NCBI GenBank assembly: GCA_013399305.1
Contig: VXAI01000443.1
Location: 111,266 to 175,265, forward strand
Length of the DNA stretch: 64,000 bases
Direction of reading: 5' to 3'
DNA from: Rostratula benghalensis
Lineage: Eukaryota > Chordata > Aves > Charadriiformes > Rostratulidae
Program-made: the position numbers and the translations under genes
Notes under the pieces: model-generated
What the model was told of the DNA's origin: nothing
The model's database searches: none
The model's input: the letters and a program-made list of their open reading frames with translations, nothing else
Shown here: one piece after another, positions 52,032 to 61,812 of the stretch
Numbering within the stretch: position 1 is the first letter of the stretch
How the letters are laid out: each line of letters starts with the position of its first letter

Positions 52032-53307
52032 AACTCCTTCCCCTGTAAGTGCATACAAATTCTGATAAAAAACTGGTCTGTATTTCACAATTGACTTCCA
52101 ATTATTTCTTCTTTAAAAGGATATTGGGATCAATACCTACTAACGCTAAGTATCTACTTCTGAACTTGTTACCTGAGATCTCTTTACAGTCAGTGGAAAG
52201 CAGCAGTCACTTCTAGGGGCAATTCATCCCATCTATTTTAGATGTGTGCTCTAGAAGTGATGATTTCTCTCCAGTGACTATGAAAGGAGCCTTGGGGGAC
52301 TTCTCTGAGATACAGACTGACCATTTCAACATGTGGTCAGGTGAATCCATGAGATTCAAAGGTTTTACAATATTTTGCCACCTCCTTCGTTAAGAAATGG
52401 ATGCAATCTGTATCTGTTTTGCTGCACAGAAGTAGGTTATGAGGGGCACAATCCAGCAATGGCCTATCTTTTAAAGGTGACTAAAACACTAACACTTGTA
52501 ACATCTACTAATCAGGGTGCTAACGTGTATTTATGTTAAGACAAAGTGGTGGGGAAATCACACCAACAAGCTGAAAAATTTGCAGTAATGAAATGTAAAA
52601 AAGGTATTAAAATTAAATTGTAACAAGTAAGAGTGACACAAATGGCTATATCAAATTGCACTTTGTAGTATCAGATATGATTTTTATTTGATTATACCAT
52701 GATCTCATTTTCACTTCACTGAATAAATGATTTGACCCAATCTGCTAGGCCTAAATTCTACGCTGAAACAAGCAATAAGATAAATAGCTAGAAAACCACT
52801 TAATTAACTTTAGTATATTTGAAGGACCATTCTCTCTTTTGATATTTATTTTAATGTGAATGACAATAGCACTATAAATTTAATAAGTGTGAGAGTGGAA
52901 CAGCCACCCCAGCAAATTCTGTTACCACTTTAAACTCTTTCTTCACAGCTCTCATTCCCAGTAGTTTTGAACAACTCAAGAATGGACATATTTATCCTTT
53001 TTCTGTGGTTTTCTGTGTTTTGTTTTCATAACAACAAAGAAGTGCTTTGCTATAAAGAAGGTACTAATTGATTTTTAAAGCTTGCTTTGACAGTATTCCC
53101 TCTGCTATTATTTTCTATACCCAGTGAGTCACCCTAAGGTGAATTTCTAAAGACCTACTCTAAATTGCCAAGACTGCTTCAGTATATGGAGTCCTAGTTC
53201 TTCACTTAGTGATATTCCCTGCTAAGTTTTCTAGTCAATCAACAGCTGCCCAGCAATGTGCATCCATCGTGAGATATCTTACTCATCTTACAAACATATC
53301 TACTAGT

Positions 53308-53552
53308 CTAATGTAACAGATAATCTATGATACAGGAATGTGTTACAGTCAGTTTCAAAGGAGCATCAGTAGCATTTTTGACTGGCACTTTATCTGTATG
53401 ATAGTGGGCTGCTTCGAAGGGAACACTGAATGTCCAGTGAGTCTCTAAAAGTACAGTTAGAAACCATCTTCGGTAGATGTTTGTATCAATGGTTAAAACC
53501 TGCCCCTCAGTTTTCATTTCCTTCTTGATGTTTGGTATCCTTATTGGCAAAC
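53308..53552 (-). other. weak terminal-exon-like frame, minus strand
   Basis: On the minus strand a splice-acceptor-like sequence (actcattccag) ends just before 53552. An open frame of about 80 codons then runs to a TAG at 53308-53310. The product has balanced, protein-like composition and contains TNIYRRWFLTVLLETHW. I do not recognise a family. The same strand just upstream (53507-53913) also holds two open frames, offset from each other, which could be a decayed coding region. It could be a real last exon, a pseudogene or chance. Confidence 0.13.
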
Positions 53553-56103
53553 CTGGAATGAGTTAACGGTAATTTCAGTATCTTTGAGTCTCCCAGAGTA
53601 GATGATCTGGAAGCTTCATCCAATTTTTTTTTTTGAATATGTTGAGTCTTGACTACACTATTCTCAGTTCTCTTATTAATTTCTGCTTCCATGCAGCTCC
53701 ATAGAAGGTTACAGATGTCAGTAATTTGTTTCTTTTTGAAATAATTAGAGTAATGTTTTCTGCTCTTAACATTTTGCAGCCTAAGGACAGCATAGGACTG
53801 CTCAGTTTAGTTTGTTGCTTCAGGTAGCTGGTATGTGAAATTAAAAAAGAAGCCATGTTGATTGGACCCACGTGGGTATATCTTTCTCCGGGCTGATGAA
53901 CTGAACTGAACATTTAGAATTAGTGTTGGTATGAATACTCATAGTTTCAAATTCAAAATAACTCTTAAATACTCTCTGCAATATTCCCTGATGTCTCTTT
54001 TTGAGGGGATGTATTGATATAAAAATAAAATTTCAAAGGCGGTAAATGAGTTGTGTAAAGAACAAATAGTTTTTAAGCATTTACCTTACTGTGAATGGTA
54101 TAGCCATCCTGTAGTTTCCCTTAATATTCAAAGGGTCTTCACCGTTATTTATGCTTTAAGATATTTTTGAATAACTTTTATAGATAAAATCTAATTATTC
54201 AAATTAAAACAGCCCATAACAATGTAGAAGTAGAGACAATGAGAAAGTTTTATTGTTCTTCAAGAAATACATCTAGATAAACACTGACTCTAAGAAAGAA
54301 AAACTTTAGTTAATTTTAGGCTGCTTAAAATTCCTCTGAGTTTTATGGAATGTTGCAGTCTAGAGATTCTGCCACTAACCAACCATGCAGATAGACATTA
54401 TAATTTTATTGTTAGTGCATGTAGTAAAGGTCTTTTTTTCCTTTTCTTTTTTTTTTTTTTAAAAAATAACATCTTCATAGTATTTCTCTGCTTAAGAGCT
54501 GTATTTCAGGTACAAATTATAAGAAACTTCAATGCTTTGGATGGATTTATTCTGGAGTTCTGTACCTATAAATGCATCGAGAATTTGTTTGTGCTCTTAC
54601 TATCCATTCACCGTGAACAGTTAAAGGTTCCTGAAAACTTACTGAATTGTATTTTTACAAAGCAAGCGATTAAGTTGAACACAGTCAGAGTTTGTAAAGA
54701 AGATTGCTATATAGTGCTTTTTTTTGTCTGACACAAAGAGGTACGGCAGGTCTGTGACCCTCGCTTATGTTTATCTCTTCATTTAGGACATACAGACAGG
54801 TTCATCCCTCAAACTGTGTGGCCAAAGTCCATTCTTCAGCACCAGAAGAGCTTTACTAAAGTGAAAGGGGGACTAAATGGGATATCATCTGAGGTCGCAA
54901 ATGTCTTACACTTCATATTTCCATCACTATCATATATTTATGCCACAAGTGTACTAATTGTTCCCTGGGGTATGCTGGGTGCCAGAAAGCTGTAGCAGTG
55001 ATAATTGTGATATCCAAGCTACCTGGAAGATACAATGACAGCATATGTATGTATAGGATTGTGAATAATGTGCCTTGGTATTCAGGTGAATCCCTTTGAG
55101 ATTGTCTCTGAAGGGAACTCTTGTCCATTACTGGGTATGATTCTTCTTTATATTTCTATGCTTCATGTTTTCATGATTGATTATTATCACACAATATATT
55201 TCTAGCCAACTTATGCTAATACCATCAGCTGCCACTTGCATTTCACAGTCCATAATGCAGCTCTTATGAATTTGAGCCAATCTTTGCAGTTATATGCAAA
55301 TTGCTGGGCTATGAATCAACAAGAGATTCAAATGAGGGACTTTTGCAGCCACCTTATAACTATAACTAAGCAACCTATAACTTATTACTATGCAGAATCC
55401 TCGTTGACTCACTGACTGTTGTTCATGCTGGAATTGATTTGATATTTATAATTTGATACAGACTCCTGTTTTCAACTGGATTTTCATTATATTTTTCTTC
55501 TCTGGAAGTCTAAAAAAACCCTCTCAAAATATGTGCTTAAGTTTATTATTACTCCAGATTTAATTGCTACAGGAGAATATGACAAAGAAAAGAATACCAT
55601 TTTATAGAAAAAAAATGTTTATACATTTAGCAATATAAAATTATGGGAAATTGTTATGAACATACTTCCTAGGGCCTACCACTTTCCTTGATGTGTTGCT
55701 CACCCTAGTCCTGACCACATAACACTGACAGTATCCATCTGGATTCTGGGGGACATATGGCAAATGATCAGCAGTGTTATGGTGCAAGGAGTGTGATGTT
55801 AATGTTGACATTTTTCCCCTCTCACTTTAATTTCCACTACAACTAATTTTTATGTTTGCTAAGAAACTTTTACAACTTGCTCTTTTTTCATTAGTTTGCG
55901 TCTCCACAGTACACTTGCACTTACTATATATAGTGCCTTCAATGTATTGCTTTGTTCTCTTCTTTACACTTAAAAGCAGTTTTATGCAGCTCTAGGTCTG
56001 CATTTTTATGTCAACAGCAGTGAACTGCTTACTGGCATTGTGTTTCCAGTGTCAAGCCTGTGCCTTTTTTTAAGTACTTGTCACCTGTACTTGTCTACAT
56101 CAC

Positions 56104-57475
56104 ATCATAAAATGGTTTAGGCTGGAAGGAAAATTTAAAGATCATCTATTCCAACCCCCTCGCCATGGGCAGTGACACCTCCACTAGATCAGGTTACTCA
56201 AAGCCCCATCCAGCCTGGACTTAAACACTTCCAATGACAGGGCATCCACAACTTCTCTGGGCAATCTGTTGCAGAGTCTTGCTGACTTCATCCTAAAAAA
56301 TTTCTCCCTTATGTCCAGTCTAAAACAACCCTCTTTCAGTTTAAAGCTGTTGCCCCTTGTGCTGTTATTACAGGCCTTGGTAAAAAGTCTTTCTCCAACA
56401 TTTTTGGAAACACCGTTTTTATATATTGAATGGCAGCAATAAAGTCTCCCTGAAGTCTTTAATTCTCCAGGCTGAACAACCTCAGTACCCTCTATCATCA
56501 TAGAAGAGGTGTTCTAGCCCTCTGATCATTTTCATGTCCCTCCTCTCAACCCACTCTAACAGGTCCATGTCTGAGGACCCCAGAAGTGAACACAGTACTC
56601 CAGGCAGGGTCTTATGAGAGCAGAGGGGAGAATCACCTCCCTCACCCTGCTGGTCACTCCTCTTTTTATGCAGCCCAGGATACAGTTTCTGAGAACTTGC
56701 ACTGCTAGCTCAAGTCCAATTTTTCATCGACTAGTATTCTCAAGTTCTTCCTGGCAAGGCTGCTCTCAATCCCTTTATCTCCTAGCCTGTATTGATACCA
56801 GAGGCTGCTCCAACCCAGGTGCGGAAGCTTGCACTTGGTCTTGTTGAACTTCATGTGGTTCTCAGGAGACCACTTTTCTGACATATCATGGTCTCTCTGG
56901 ATGGCATCCCTTCCCTCTGAAAATTAACCACACTGCTCAGTTTGGTGTTTCTGCAAACTTGCTGAGGGTGTGTTCAGTCCCACTGTCTATGTTATTAGGA
57001 ACATATGAAATAGTATTGTTGTCAGTATGGATTCCTGAGGGACATTGCTCATTACTAGTTTCCACTTGAACATGTAGCCATTGATTATAACTCTTTAGAC
57101 ACAGCCAACTAATTCCTTATCTGTCTAACAGCTGGTCCATTAAAACAATGTCCCTCTGATTTAGAGGTAAGAATGTTGTGGTGGACTATATCAAAAACTT
57201 TAAAGACGTTCAGGTAGATAACGAGAAGTGAGATAGATAATGCATTCCATAGCTCTTCTCTTGCCCATCAATACAATCACTCCACTGTAGAAGGCCACTA
57301 AGTTAGTCAGGCAAGATTTGCTCTTGATGAAGTCATGTTGGCTGTGTCTAATTCCCTCCCTGTCTTCCTTATGCTTAAACATGTATTCCAGGTGGAGGGC
57401 CCAGAAGTAAGGCTGACTGGCTGATAGCTCCCAGGTTCCTCTTTTTTACCTTTTTTAAAAATAGGCATGATGTTT
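56104..57475 (-). mobile_element. CR1 LINE, ~1.4 kb with degenerate reverse transcriptase
   Basis: The longest CR1 here. The 3' end is on the left (tcataaaatggtttaggctg). Moving right it covers the 3' UTR, the ORF2 C-terminus, the palm/thumb region and the N-terminal RT motif PIFKKGKK near 57440-57470. The catalytic Phe-Ala-Asp-Asp box, at about 56948-56957 on the plus strand, now reads Phe-Ala-Glu with an apparent one-base deletion, so the Asp pair is lost. Other stops and frameshifts break the frame. It is a dead fragment lacking the endonuclease domain. Confidence 0.95.
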
Positions 57476-57844
57476 TCCTGTAGGTGTTTCACAAGTGTTT
57501 CCCTGTTGGTTCCTAATACATCAGCTGCACCTGGCTCTTCTCTGTTACTCAAAACCCCATCTCCTTCCTCCACGAAATCTAGTTTAAAAGTCTCCATATA
57601 AGTCTGGATAGCTTTTTGATAAAGACCATCTTACCCTACTTGGTCAGGTGAATCCCATTACCTCCCAAGAGATTCAGCTTCTCAAAGCTAGATCCATGAT
57701 CATAGAAGCCAAAACCAGGAGTACATCACCAGCCACAAAGCTAAGAAGTCACTTTTTCAATTAGTATTCTCCTTCCTACACCCCTTCCTCTGAGTCTGAT
57801 TGTCATCCTTGTGATGGAGTTAACATTCTGCTGGTTTGTATTGT
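57476..57844. other. unclassified repeat-like segment between two CR1 copies
   Basis: To the right of the CR1 RT start, the sequence no longer reads as the CR1 I expect. It contains caggtgaatcccattacctc and atccatgatcatagaagcc, which look like wording from an interspersed repeat, but I cannot name the family. The minus-strand frame stays open across the CR1 junction (57307-57597). It could be an unfamiliar CR1 subfamily, another element, or unique sequence. Confidence 0.3.
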
Positions 57845-58232
57845 ACTGCCTCTTGTCCTGTTACTACAGACCTTAGTAAAATGCCTCTCTCAATCTTTCC
57901 TGTAAGCACCTTTTAAGTATTGAAAGGCCACAAATTGATATCCCCAGAGTTTTTTCTTCTCCAGGCTGAACAACCCAAATGCTCTCATTTGTTTGTACTA
58001 GACATTTTCCAGCCCTCTGATCATATTTGTGTCCCTCTTTGGGACCCACTGTATTAGATCCATGTTGTTCTTTACTGGGGCTCTGGACCTGGATGCAGTA
58101 CTCCAGGTGAAGTTTCACCAGAGCAGAGTAGAGGGGTAGAATCACCTCCCATGACCTGCTGGCCACACTTCTTTTGATGAAGCCCAGGATGCAGCTGGCT
58201 TTCTGGGCTGCAAGCACACATTGCTATCTGTC
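57845..58232 (-). mobile_element. CR1 LINE internal fragment, ~390 bp
   Basis: Minus-strand CR1 from the RT thumb/C-terminal region of ORF2, with the blocks ctccaggctgaacaaccc and actccaggtgaag. It lacks a CR1 3' end on the left and is also cut on the right. It covers the same part of CR1 as the right half of 56104-57475, so it is a second copy and not a continuation. A 114-codon frame (57873-58217) is a CR1 relic. Confidence 0.92.
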
Positions 58233-59599
58233 CTCAGGGTTGTCACAAATGTTTTATTCTGCAAAGAATGACTACTTGTTACTACTATCTATTAAAAAAC
58301 TATTGGTGTACCATACAAACATAGACAAAAGTAAGATAGACTAAGCATAGCCATCTGGTTGGAAGAAACACTGTGTTGCAACTGAACTAAATAAAATCGA
58401 AGCCCATCAAACCAAATTAAGACAAAAATAAACACAGTAAACCTCCTGCAAACTTGCAAACCCAAGGTTTGCAAACCCAGTGCAGTTACCAAGGTCCAAA
58501 TATCTACCCTGAATGATGGAAAGCTTCTCACATCTGCCTCCCACAGCCCTGGGAACTGGTCCTCCAGTGGAAGGGGAAAGGTTCTTATCTCTTGCAGCAA
58601 CACTTTGGGCTGTTCCTGTTACCTCAGGAGTATGATTCCCATTTTGATTTGGGACTCGTTCAGACCACTAATGTGTCTTCCCTTCTTGTGTAGTGCTCAT
58701 GATTTGTCTGTTCAGATGAATTTGATTGCTTTCAAAACTGCAGGTAAAAACAGTTTTACTATGCTATCATCAGTTCAGATAAAGCAAAACCAGTATCAGT
58801 AAGGGCTTTCTGTATGGTCATCCCTTTTAACATGAACTTAATTTCTGAAAGCTTTACAACAATTTCAGCATCACATAGGCACTATTGTCTAGATTTCAGT
58901 ATTAATAGTTCAGTGAGGCTGGCGAACAACATATGACTGCAGTTCAGAAAGCTTTTTCATTTGCAGCTGTGCTTTGTGTGACTAAATACCATGTTTGTGT
59001 TTGCTGAGATAACACCTTTGTTCTGCTACCTGTATTTATATTCTCTGAGTGTACCTTGAACTTTTGTTAAAAAGCTTATTTCTGAACAACTGAGTAACTG
59101 GCAGGGGGACTGCAAGGATGGCTTCTGTGAGAAGACAGAAGAATCTTCCCTCATGCCTGATAGAACCACTGGCAGGTGGCTCTAGGACAAACCTGCCACT
59201 GGCCAAAGCTGAACCCATCAGGTTCTTTTTTTATAGAAAAAAACATTGATTAACTCTATTCTCTCTGAGTAGTCTTGTTTAGCTGATAGAGATAATTACT
59301 GAAAGGAGCTGGGGTGGAGCAAAACGGGGAGTAAAGGGGAATACAACCGATTAGAGATTGAGAGGAGATTAGAATAAGTTGAACTGTAGTACAGGAATGT
59401 AGACACAAGGCAGAGAAACATCCCAGTGACAACTGGGAAGATTGCGACAGGTTTTGTTGACAGATTGGGGAATGAATCTTCAGAATGCTAACAATGAACT
59501 GGCAGCGAGTGTGTTTGTGGACCAAATCACCTCTCAGATCTGCAACCATTTTAAGGATCACACACCAGGGTGGTAGGGAGAAAATCTGAAAGATATTAT
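58233..59599. other. unique sequence left of the provirus, no gene seen
   Basis: Contains a perfect short hairpin at 58454-58474. No 5' LTR, primer-binding site or gag-like remnant of the provirus to the right can be recognised here, although 59280-59600 might hold unrecognisable viral sequence. Confidence 0.5.
58454..58474. repeat. perfect 9-bp hairpin
   Basis: ttgcaaacc and ggtttgcaa are exact reverse complements separated by caa. The word tgcaaaccca also occurs twice in direct orientation here. Probably fortuitous. Confidence 0.8.
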
Positions 59600-60440
59600 A
59601 TTACCTGGAGGTTCTATACTTGTACAATGTGTAGTTGATTTGTTACCTGCCAGTAAGATATATGAAGAATGCTTGAAAGATGCTATTTGTCTATGTACTG
59701 CTTTAGCAGAAAAAGGTCACTGTGCATCTCTAAGCTTCAGCTGTGTCAGCAGGAAGTAAAATATTTAGGATAAGTATTAAAAGAAAGAGAAAGATAGTAG
59801 ACCCAGAATGGGTCTACCAGTCTATTGTAGAAATACTTTGACCAGTAATAAAGAAAACAATTATGAGGGTGTTTAGCCACAGACTGTGGATAGTGGGACT
59901 AGGGGAGTCAAGCAAGCCACTGATAGAAGCTACCAAGGCAGCGGAAGTGAAACCTCTGTGTTGGGCTCGAGAGAAAGAAAAAGCTTGCCAAGATATTAAA
60001 GGAGTTTTAGCTTCCACTCCAGCACCAGGATTGCTGTATTACTCCAAACCATTTTAACCAACTGTGCATGAGAACAAAGGATAGTCAGCGGAGCTCTTAC
60101 TCAAAAGCTAAATCCACACTGCTGCCCTGTGGTTTAGCACTCAACTCAACTGAATCCTGTAACAGCAGGGAATAATTTCTGTGTTTAAACCATAGCGGCA
60201 ACAGTGATTACCACAGAAAGCAGCAGACCCTTAGTCTTGGGTCGCCCAACAACTGTGTATATCCTGCATGAAGAAGAACTGATTCTTAAGCAACATGCAC
60301 AGTTTCCACGAGTGCATTGTTATGAATTAATGATTTTAAGTGTGGGTAATATTACTTTTAAAACACATAATGTTTTGAATGCAGTGACTTTACTGCCTGC
60401 TCCTTCTGATGGTGGGCCATATCACAGTTGTGCTAAGGTA
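59600..60440 (+). pseudogene. endogenous retrovirus pol remnant: reverse transcriptase to connection domain
   Basis: Translated pieces on the plus strand follow the order of a gammaretrovirus-like (class I) polymerase. They run from the active-site region of the palm (59620-59640), through the thumb, to the connection domain (59863-60057 and 60204-60440), where blocks around RLWIVGLGE and KEKACQDIKGVLA lie. The active-site box reads Cys-Val-Val-Asp instead of the family's Tyr-x-Asp-Asp. Stops occur at 59758 and 60055-60057, and the frame shifts at least twice. Gag, protease and the RT fingers are not recognised to the left. The right edge is cut where a CR1 begins. The class assignment is from motif order, not a search. 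Confidence 0.8.
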
Positions 60441-60454
60441 ATGTTTCAGTCCAG

Positions 60455-60738
60455 CCACCTATGGGAAGATCTCTTTAGTCTCTTCTCCCAAGTCCCAGGC
60501 TATAGGACAAGAGGAAATGGCTTCAAGTTGTGCCAGGAGAGGTTCAGGTTGGATATTAGGAAAAATTTTTACATAAAAAGGGGTATCAAGCATTAGAATG
60601 GGCTGCCCAGAGAAGGGGTTGACATGGTGCTTGGGGACATGGTATAGTGATGATTTTTTGTCAGAGTTAGGTTGACAGTTGGACTAGATGATCTTAAAGG
60701 TTCCTTCCAACTTAAAAGATTATATGATAGGAAAACAG
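60455..60738 (+). mobile_element. CR1 LINE fragment inside the provirus
   Basis: Plus-strand, 5'-truncated CR1 from the ctctttagtctcttctccca block to the 3' end (ttccttccaacttaaaagat). It includes a taagcattggaatagg-like block (here tcaagcattagaatgg) and a gttggactagatgatct block. It replaces the part of pol where RNase H and most of the integrase should be. It belongs with the subfamily at 29318-29494. The frame 60204-60596 runs from viral sequence into this CR1 and is an artefact. Confidence 0.94.
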
Positions 60739-60800
60739 CATAATATATAGGATACATATAGTATATATACATATATATACACTATAGGAATACAGCATAG
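60739..60800 (+). repeat. TA-rich tail expansion at the CR1-provirus junction
   Basis: Right of the CR1 there is AT-rich repetitive sequence (tagtatatatacatatatat) and then the unit ataggaataca repeated twice (60784 and 60798 region). It resembles an expanded CR1 3' microsatellite tail. Confidence 0.7.
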
Positions 60801-61226
60801 GAATACAACAACATCTACATGTTCCACATCATCCACAGGCCTCAGGACAGGTGGAAAGAATGAATAGGACTCTTAAAAGTAAAATTGCTTCAAATTATCA
60901 TCAGGTAGGTTTGAAACTGCTTGAAGTTTTAGCAATAGTGCCATGGGATATACCTTCTGCCATCCTCTAGGTTTGTCACTAGCAGAAATCATGCTTGGCA
61001 GGCACTTTTGTCCCCACTAGGACCAGCCTCAGATGGAGATGAACAAGTTCTCAAATTTGTATTGGGTATACAAAAACGTTTACAGGAAAATAGGGCACAA
61101 GCCAGATGGTTTCAACCATCTGGAATAGAAATACTTGATATCTGGTTTGGGGATACAATAATGATAAAAATCTACTTTCTCAAAACAAAGTTGGACCCTA
61201 AATGGATCTTTCTACTCTATTATTAA
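60801..61226 (+). pseudogene. endogenous retrovirus pol remnant: integrase C-terminal half
   Basis: The plus strand carries the end of the catalytic core, with the His-Pro-Gln...Gly-Gln-Val-Glu-Arg-Met-Asn block at 60830-60862. After a stop at 60968-60970 and a frameshift, the C-terminal SH3-like domain follows (61008-61226; block around FGDTIMIK). The core upstream of that motif and the zinc-binding N-terminus are missing. The order and orientation agree with the RT remnant at 59600-60440, so I take both as one provirus interrupted by deletion and the CR1. Confidence 0.8.
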
Positions 61227-61439
61227 CTTCTTTTCTGCAATGGTCACAGAAAAGGACAACTGAAGTCACCACGCTCATGTTGAAGACTGTCCAAAAAACA
61301 TCAGTTAGATGGACTACTGTTGGCCCCACAGGACTCCTTCAATCCCATTTTAGAGATTGAAACCAGGACTGGTTGAGCTTACCAAAGCTGAAGGAACTCC
61401 CAAAACATGTATTTCTTGTTTTCTTTCTAGAGTAACCTG
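61227..61439 (+). other. non-coding gap between integrase and LTR-like segment
   Basis: Only about 210 bp separate the integrase remnant from the LTR-like segment, too little for an envelope gene. There is an acceptor-like pyrimidine run (ttcttgttttctttctag) at its right edge. No clear polypurine tract is seen. Env was either deleted or never present. Confidence 0.5.
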
Positions 61440-61812
61440 GATGAGGGAATCACCTGTTGCTTGGCCAAATGAACTGACCACTAGCCCCATTCCCCACCCC
61501 TCTGCCCTGCTTGAGGAGAGGAGGTAGAGGAGTCAGGAGTGAAGCTGAGCTTGGGAAGAAGAGAGGGTAGAGGGACAGTGTTTTTAGATTTGTTCTTATT
61601 CCTCATTATGCTATTCTGTTTGATTAGCAGTAAATTAATTTCCCTGAGTCTGTTTTGCACTGTGATGGTAATCTCTGAGTGATCTCCCTGTCCTTATCTC
61701 AATCTACAAGCTTTTCAACTTAATTTTTTTCTCTCACCCTGTCCTGTTGAAGAAGGGAGTGATAGAATGACTTAGTGGTCACCTGGGAGCTGGCTAAGGT
61801 CAACTCACCATA
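61440..61812 (+). mobile_element. LTR-like segment, probably the 3' LTR of the provirus
   Basis: From about 61465 the text matches wording I know from a common avian LTR. It has a pyrimidine/purine-rich U3-like part, agtaaatt in place of a poly(A) signal near 61628, a U5-like part containing ctccctgtccttatctcaat, and the terminus caactcaccata where I expect CACCACA. The orientation, with the 3' end at 61812, agrees with the pol remnants. The left border is not defined. No matching 5' LTR lies in the window. The assignment is from memory and needs a repeat search. Confidence 0.6.

Larger units (their letters stand above)
51181..56103. other. unique AT-rich sequence, no confirmed gene
   Basis: Holds an 18-nt T run at 52014-52031 and a T run at 54447-54460. 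A minus-strand exon-like frame at 53308-53552 is described separately. No CR1, LTR or RNA gene is visible up to the CR1 that starts at 56104. Confidence 0.55.

Noticed and set aside
54345..54731. 128-codon plus-strand open frame
   Set aside because: It is driven by a T tract (Phe/Leu run) and AT-rich sequence, with no domain or gene signal.
56184..56501. 105-codon minus-strand open frame
   Set aside because: It is the C-terminal ORF2 part of the CR1 at 56104-57475.
57873..58217. 114-codon minus-strand open frame
   Set aside because: It is part of the CR1 fragment at 57845-58232.
59159..59172. CTCF-like sequence ctggcaggtggctc
   Set aside because: Only 11 of 14 consensus positions match, too weak to list with the others.
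60204..60596. 130-codon plus-strand frame across the provirus-CR1 junction
   Set aside because: It joins a retroviral remnant to CR1 sequence by chance, with no evidence of a functional fusion.
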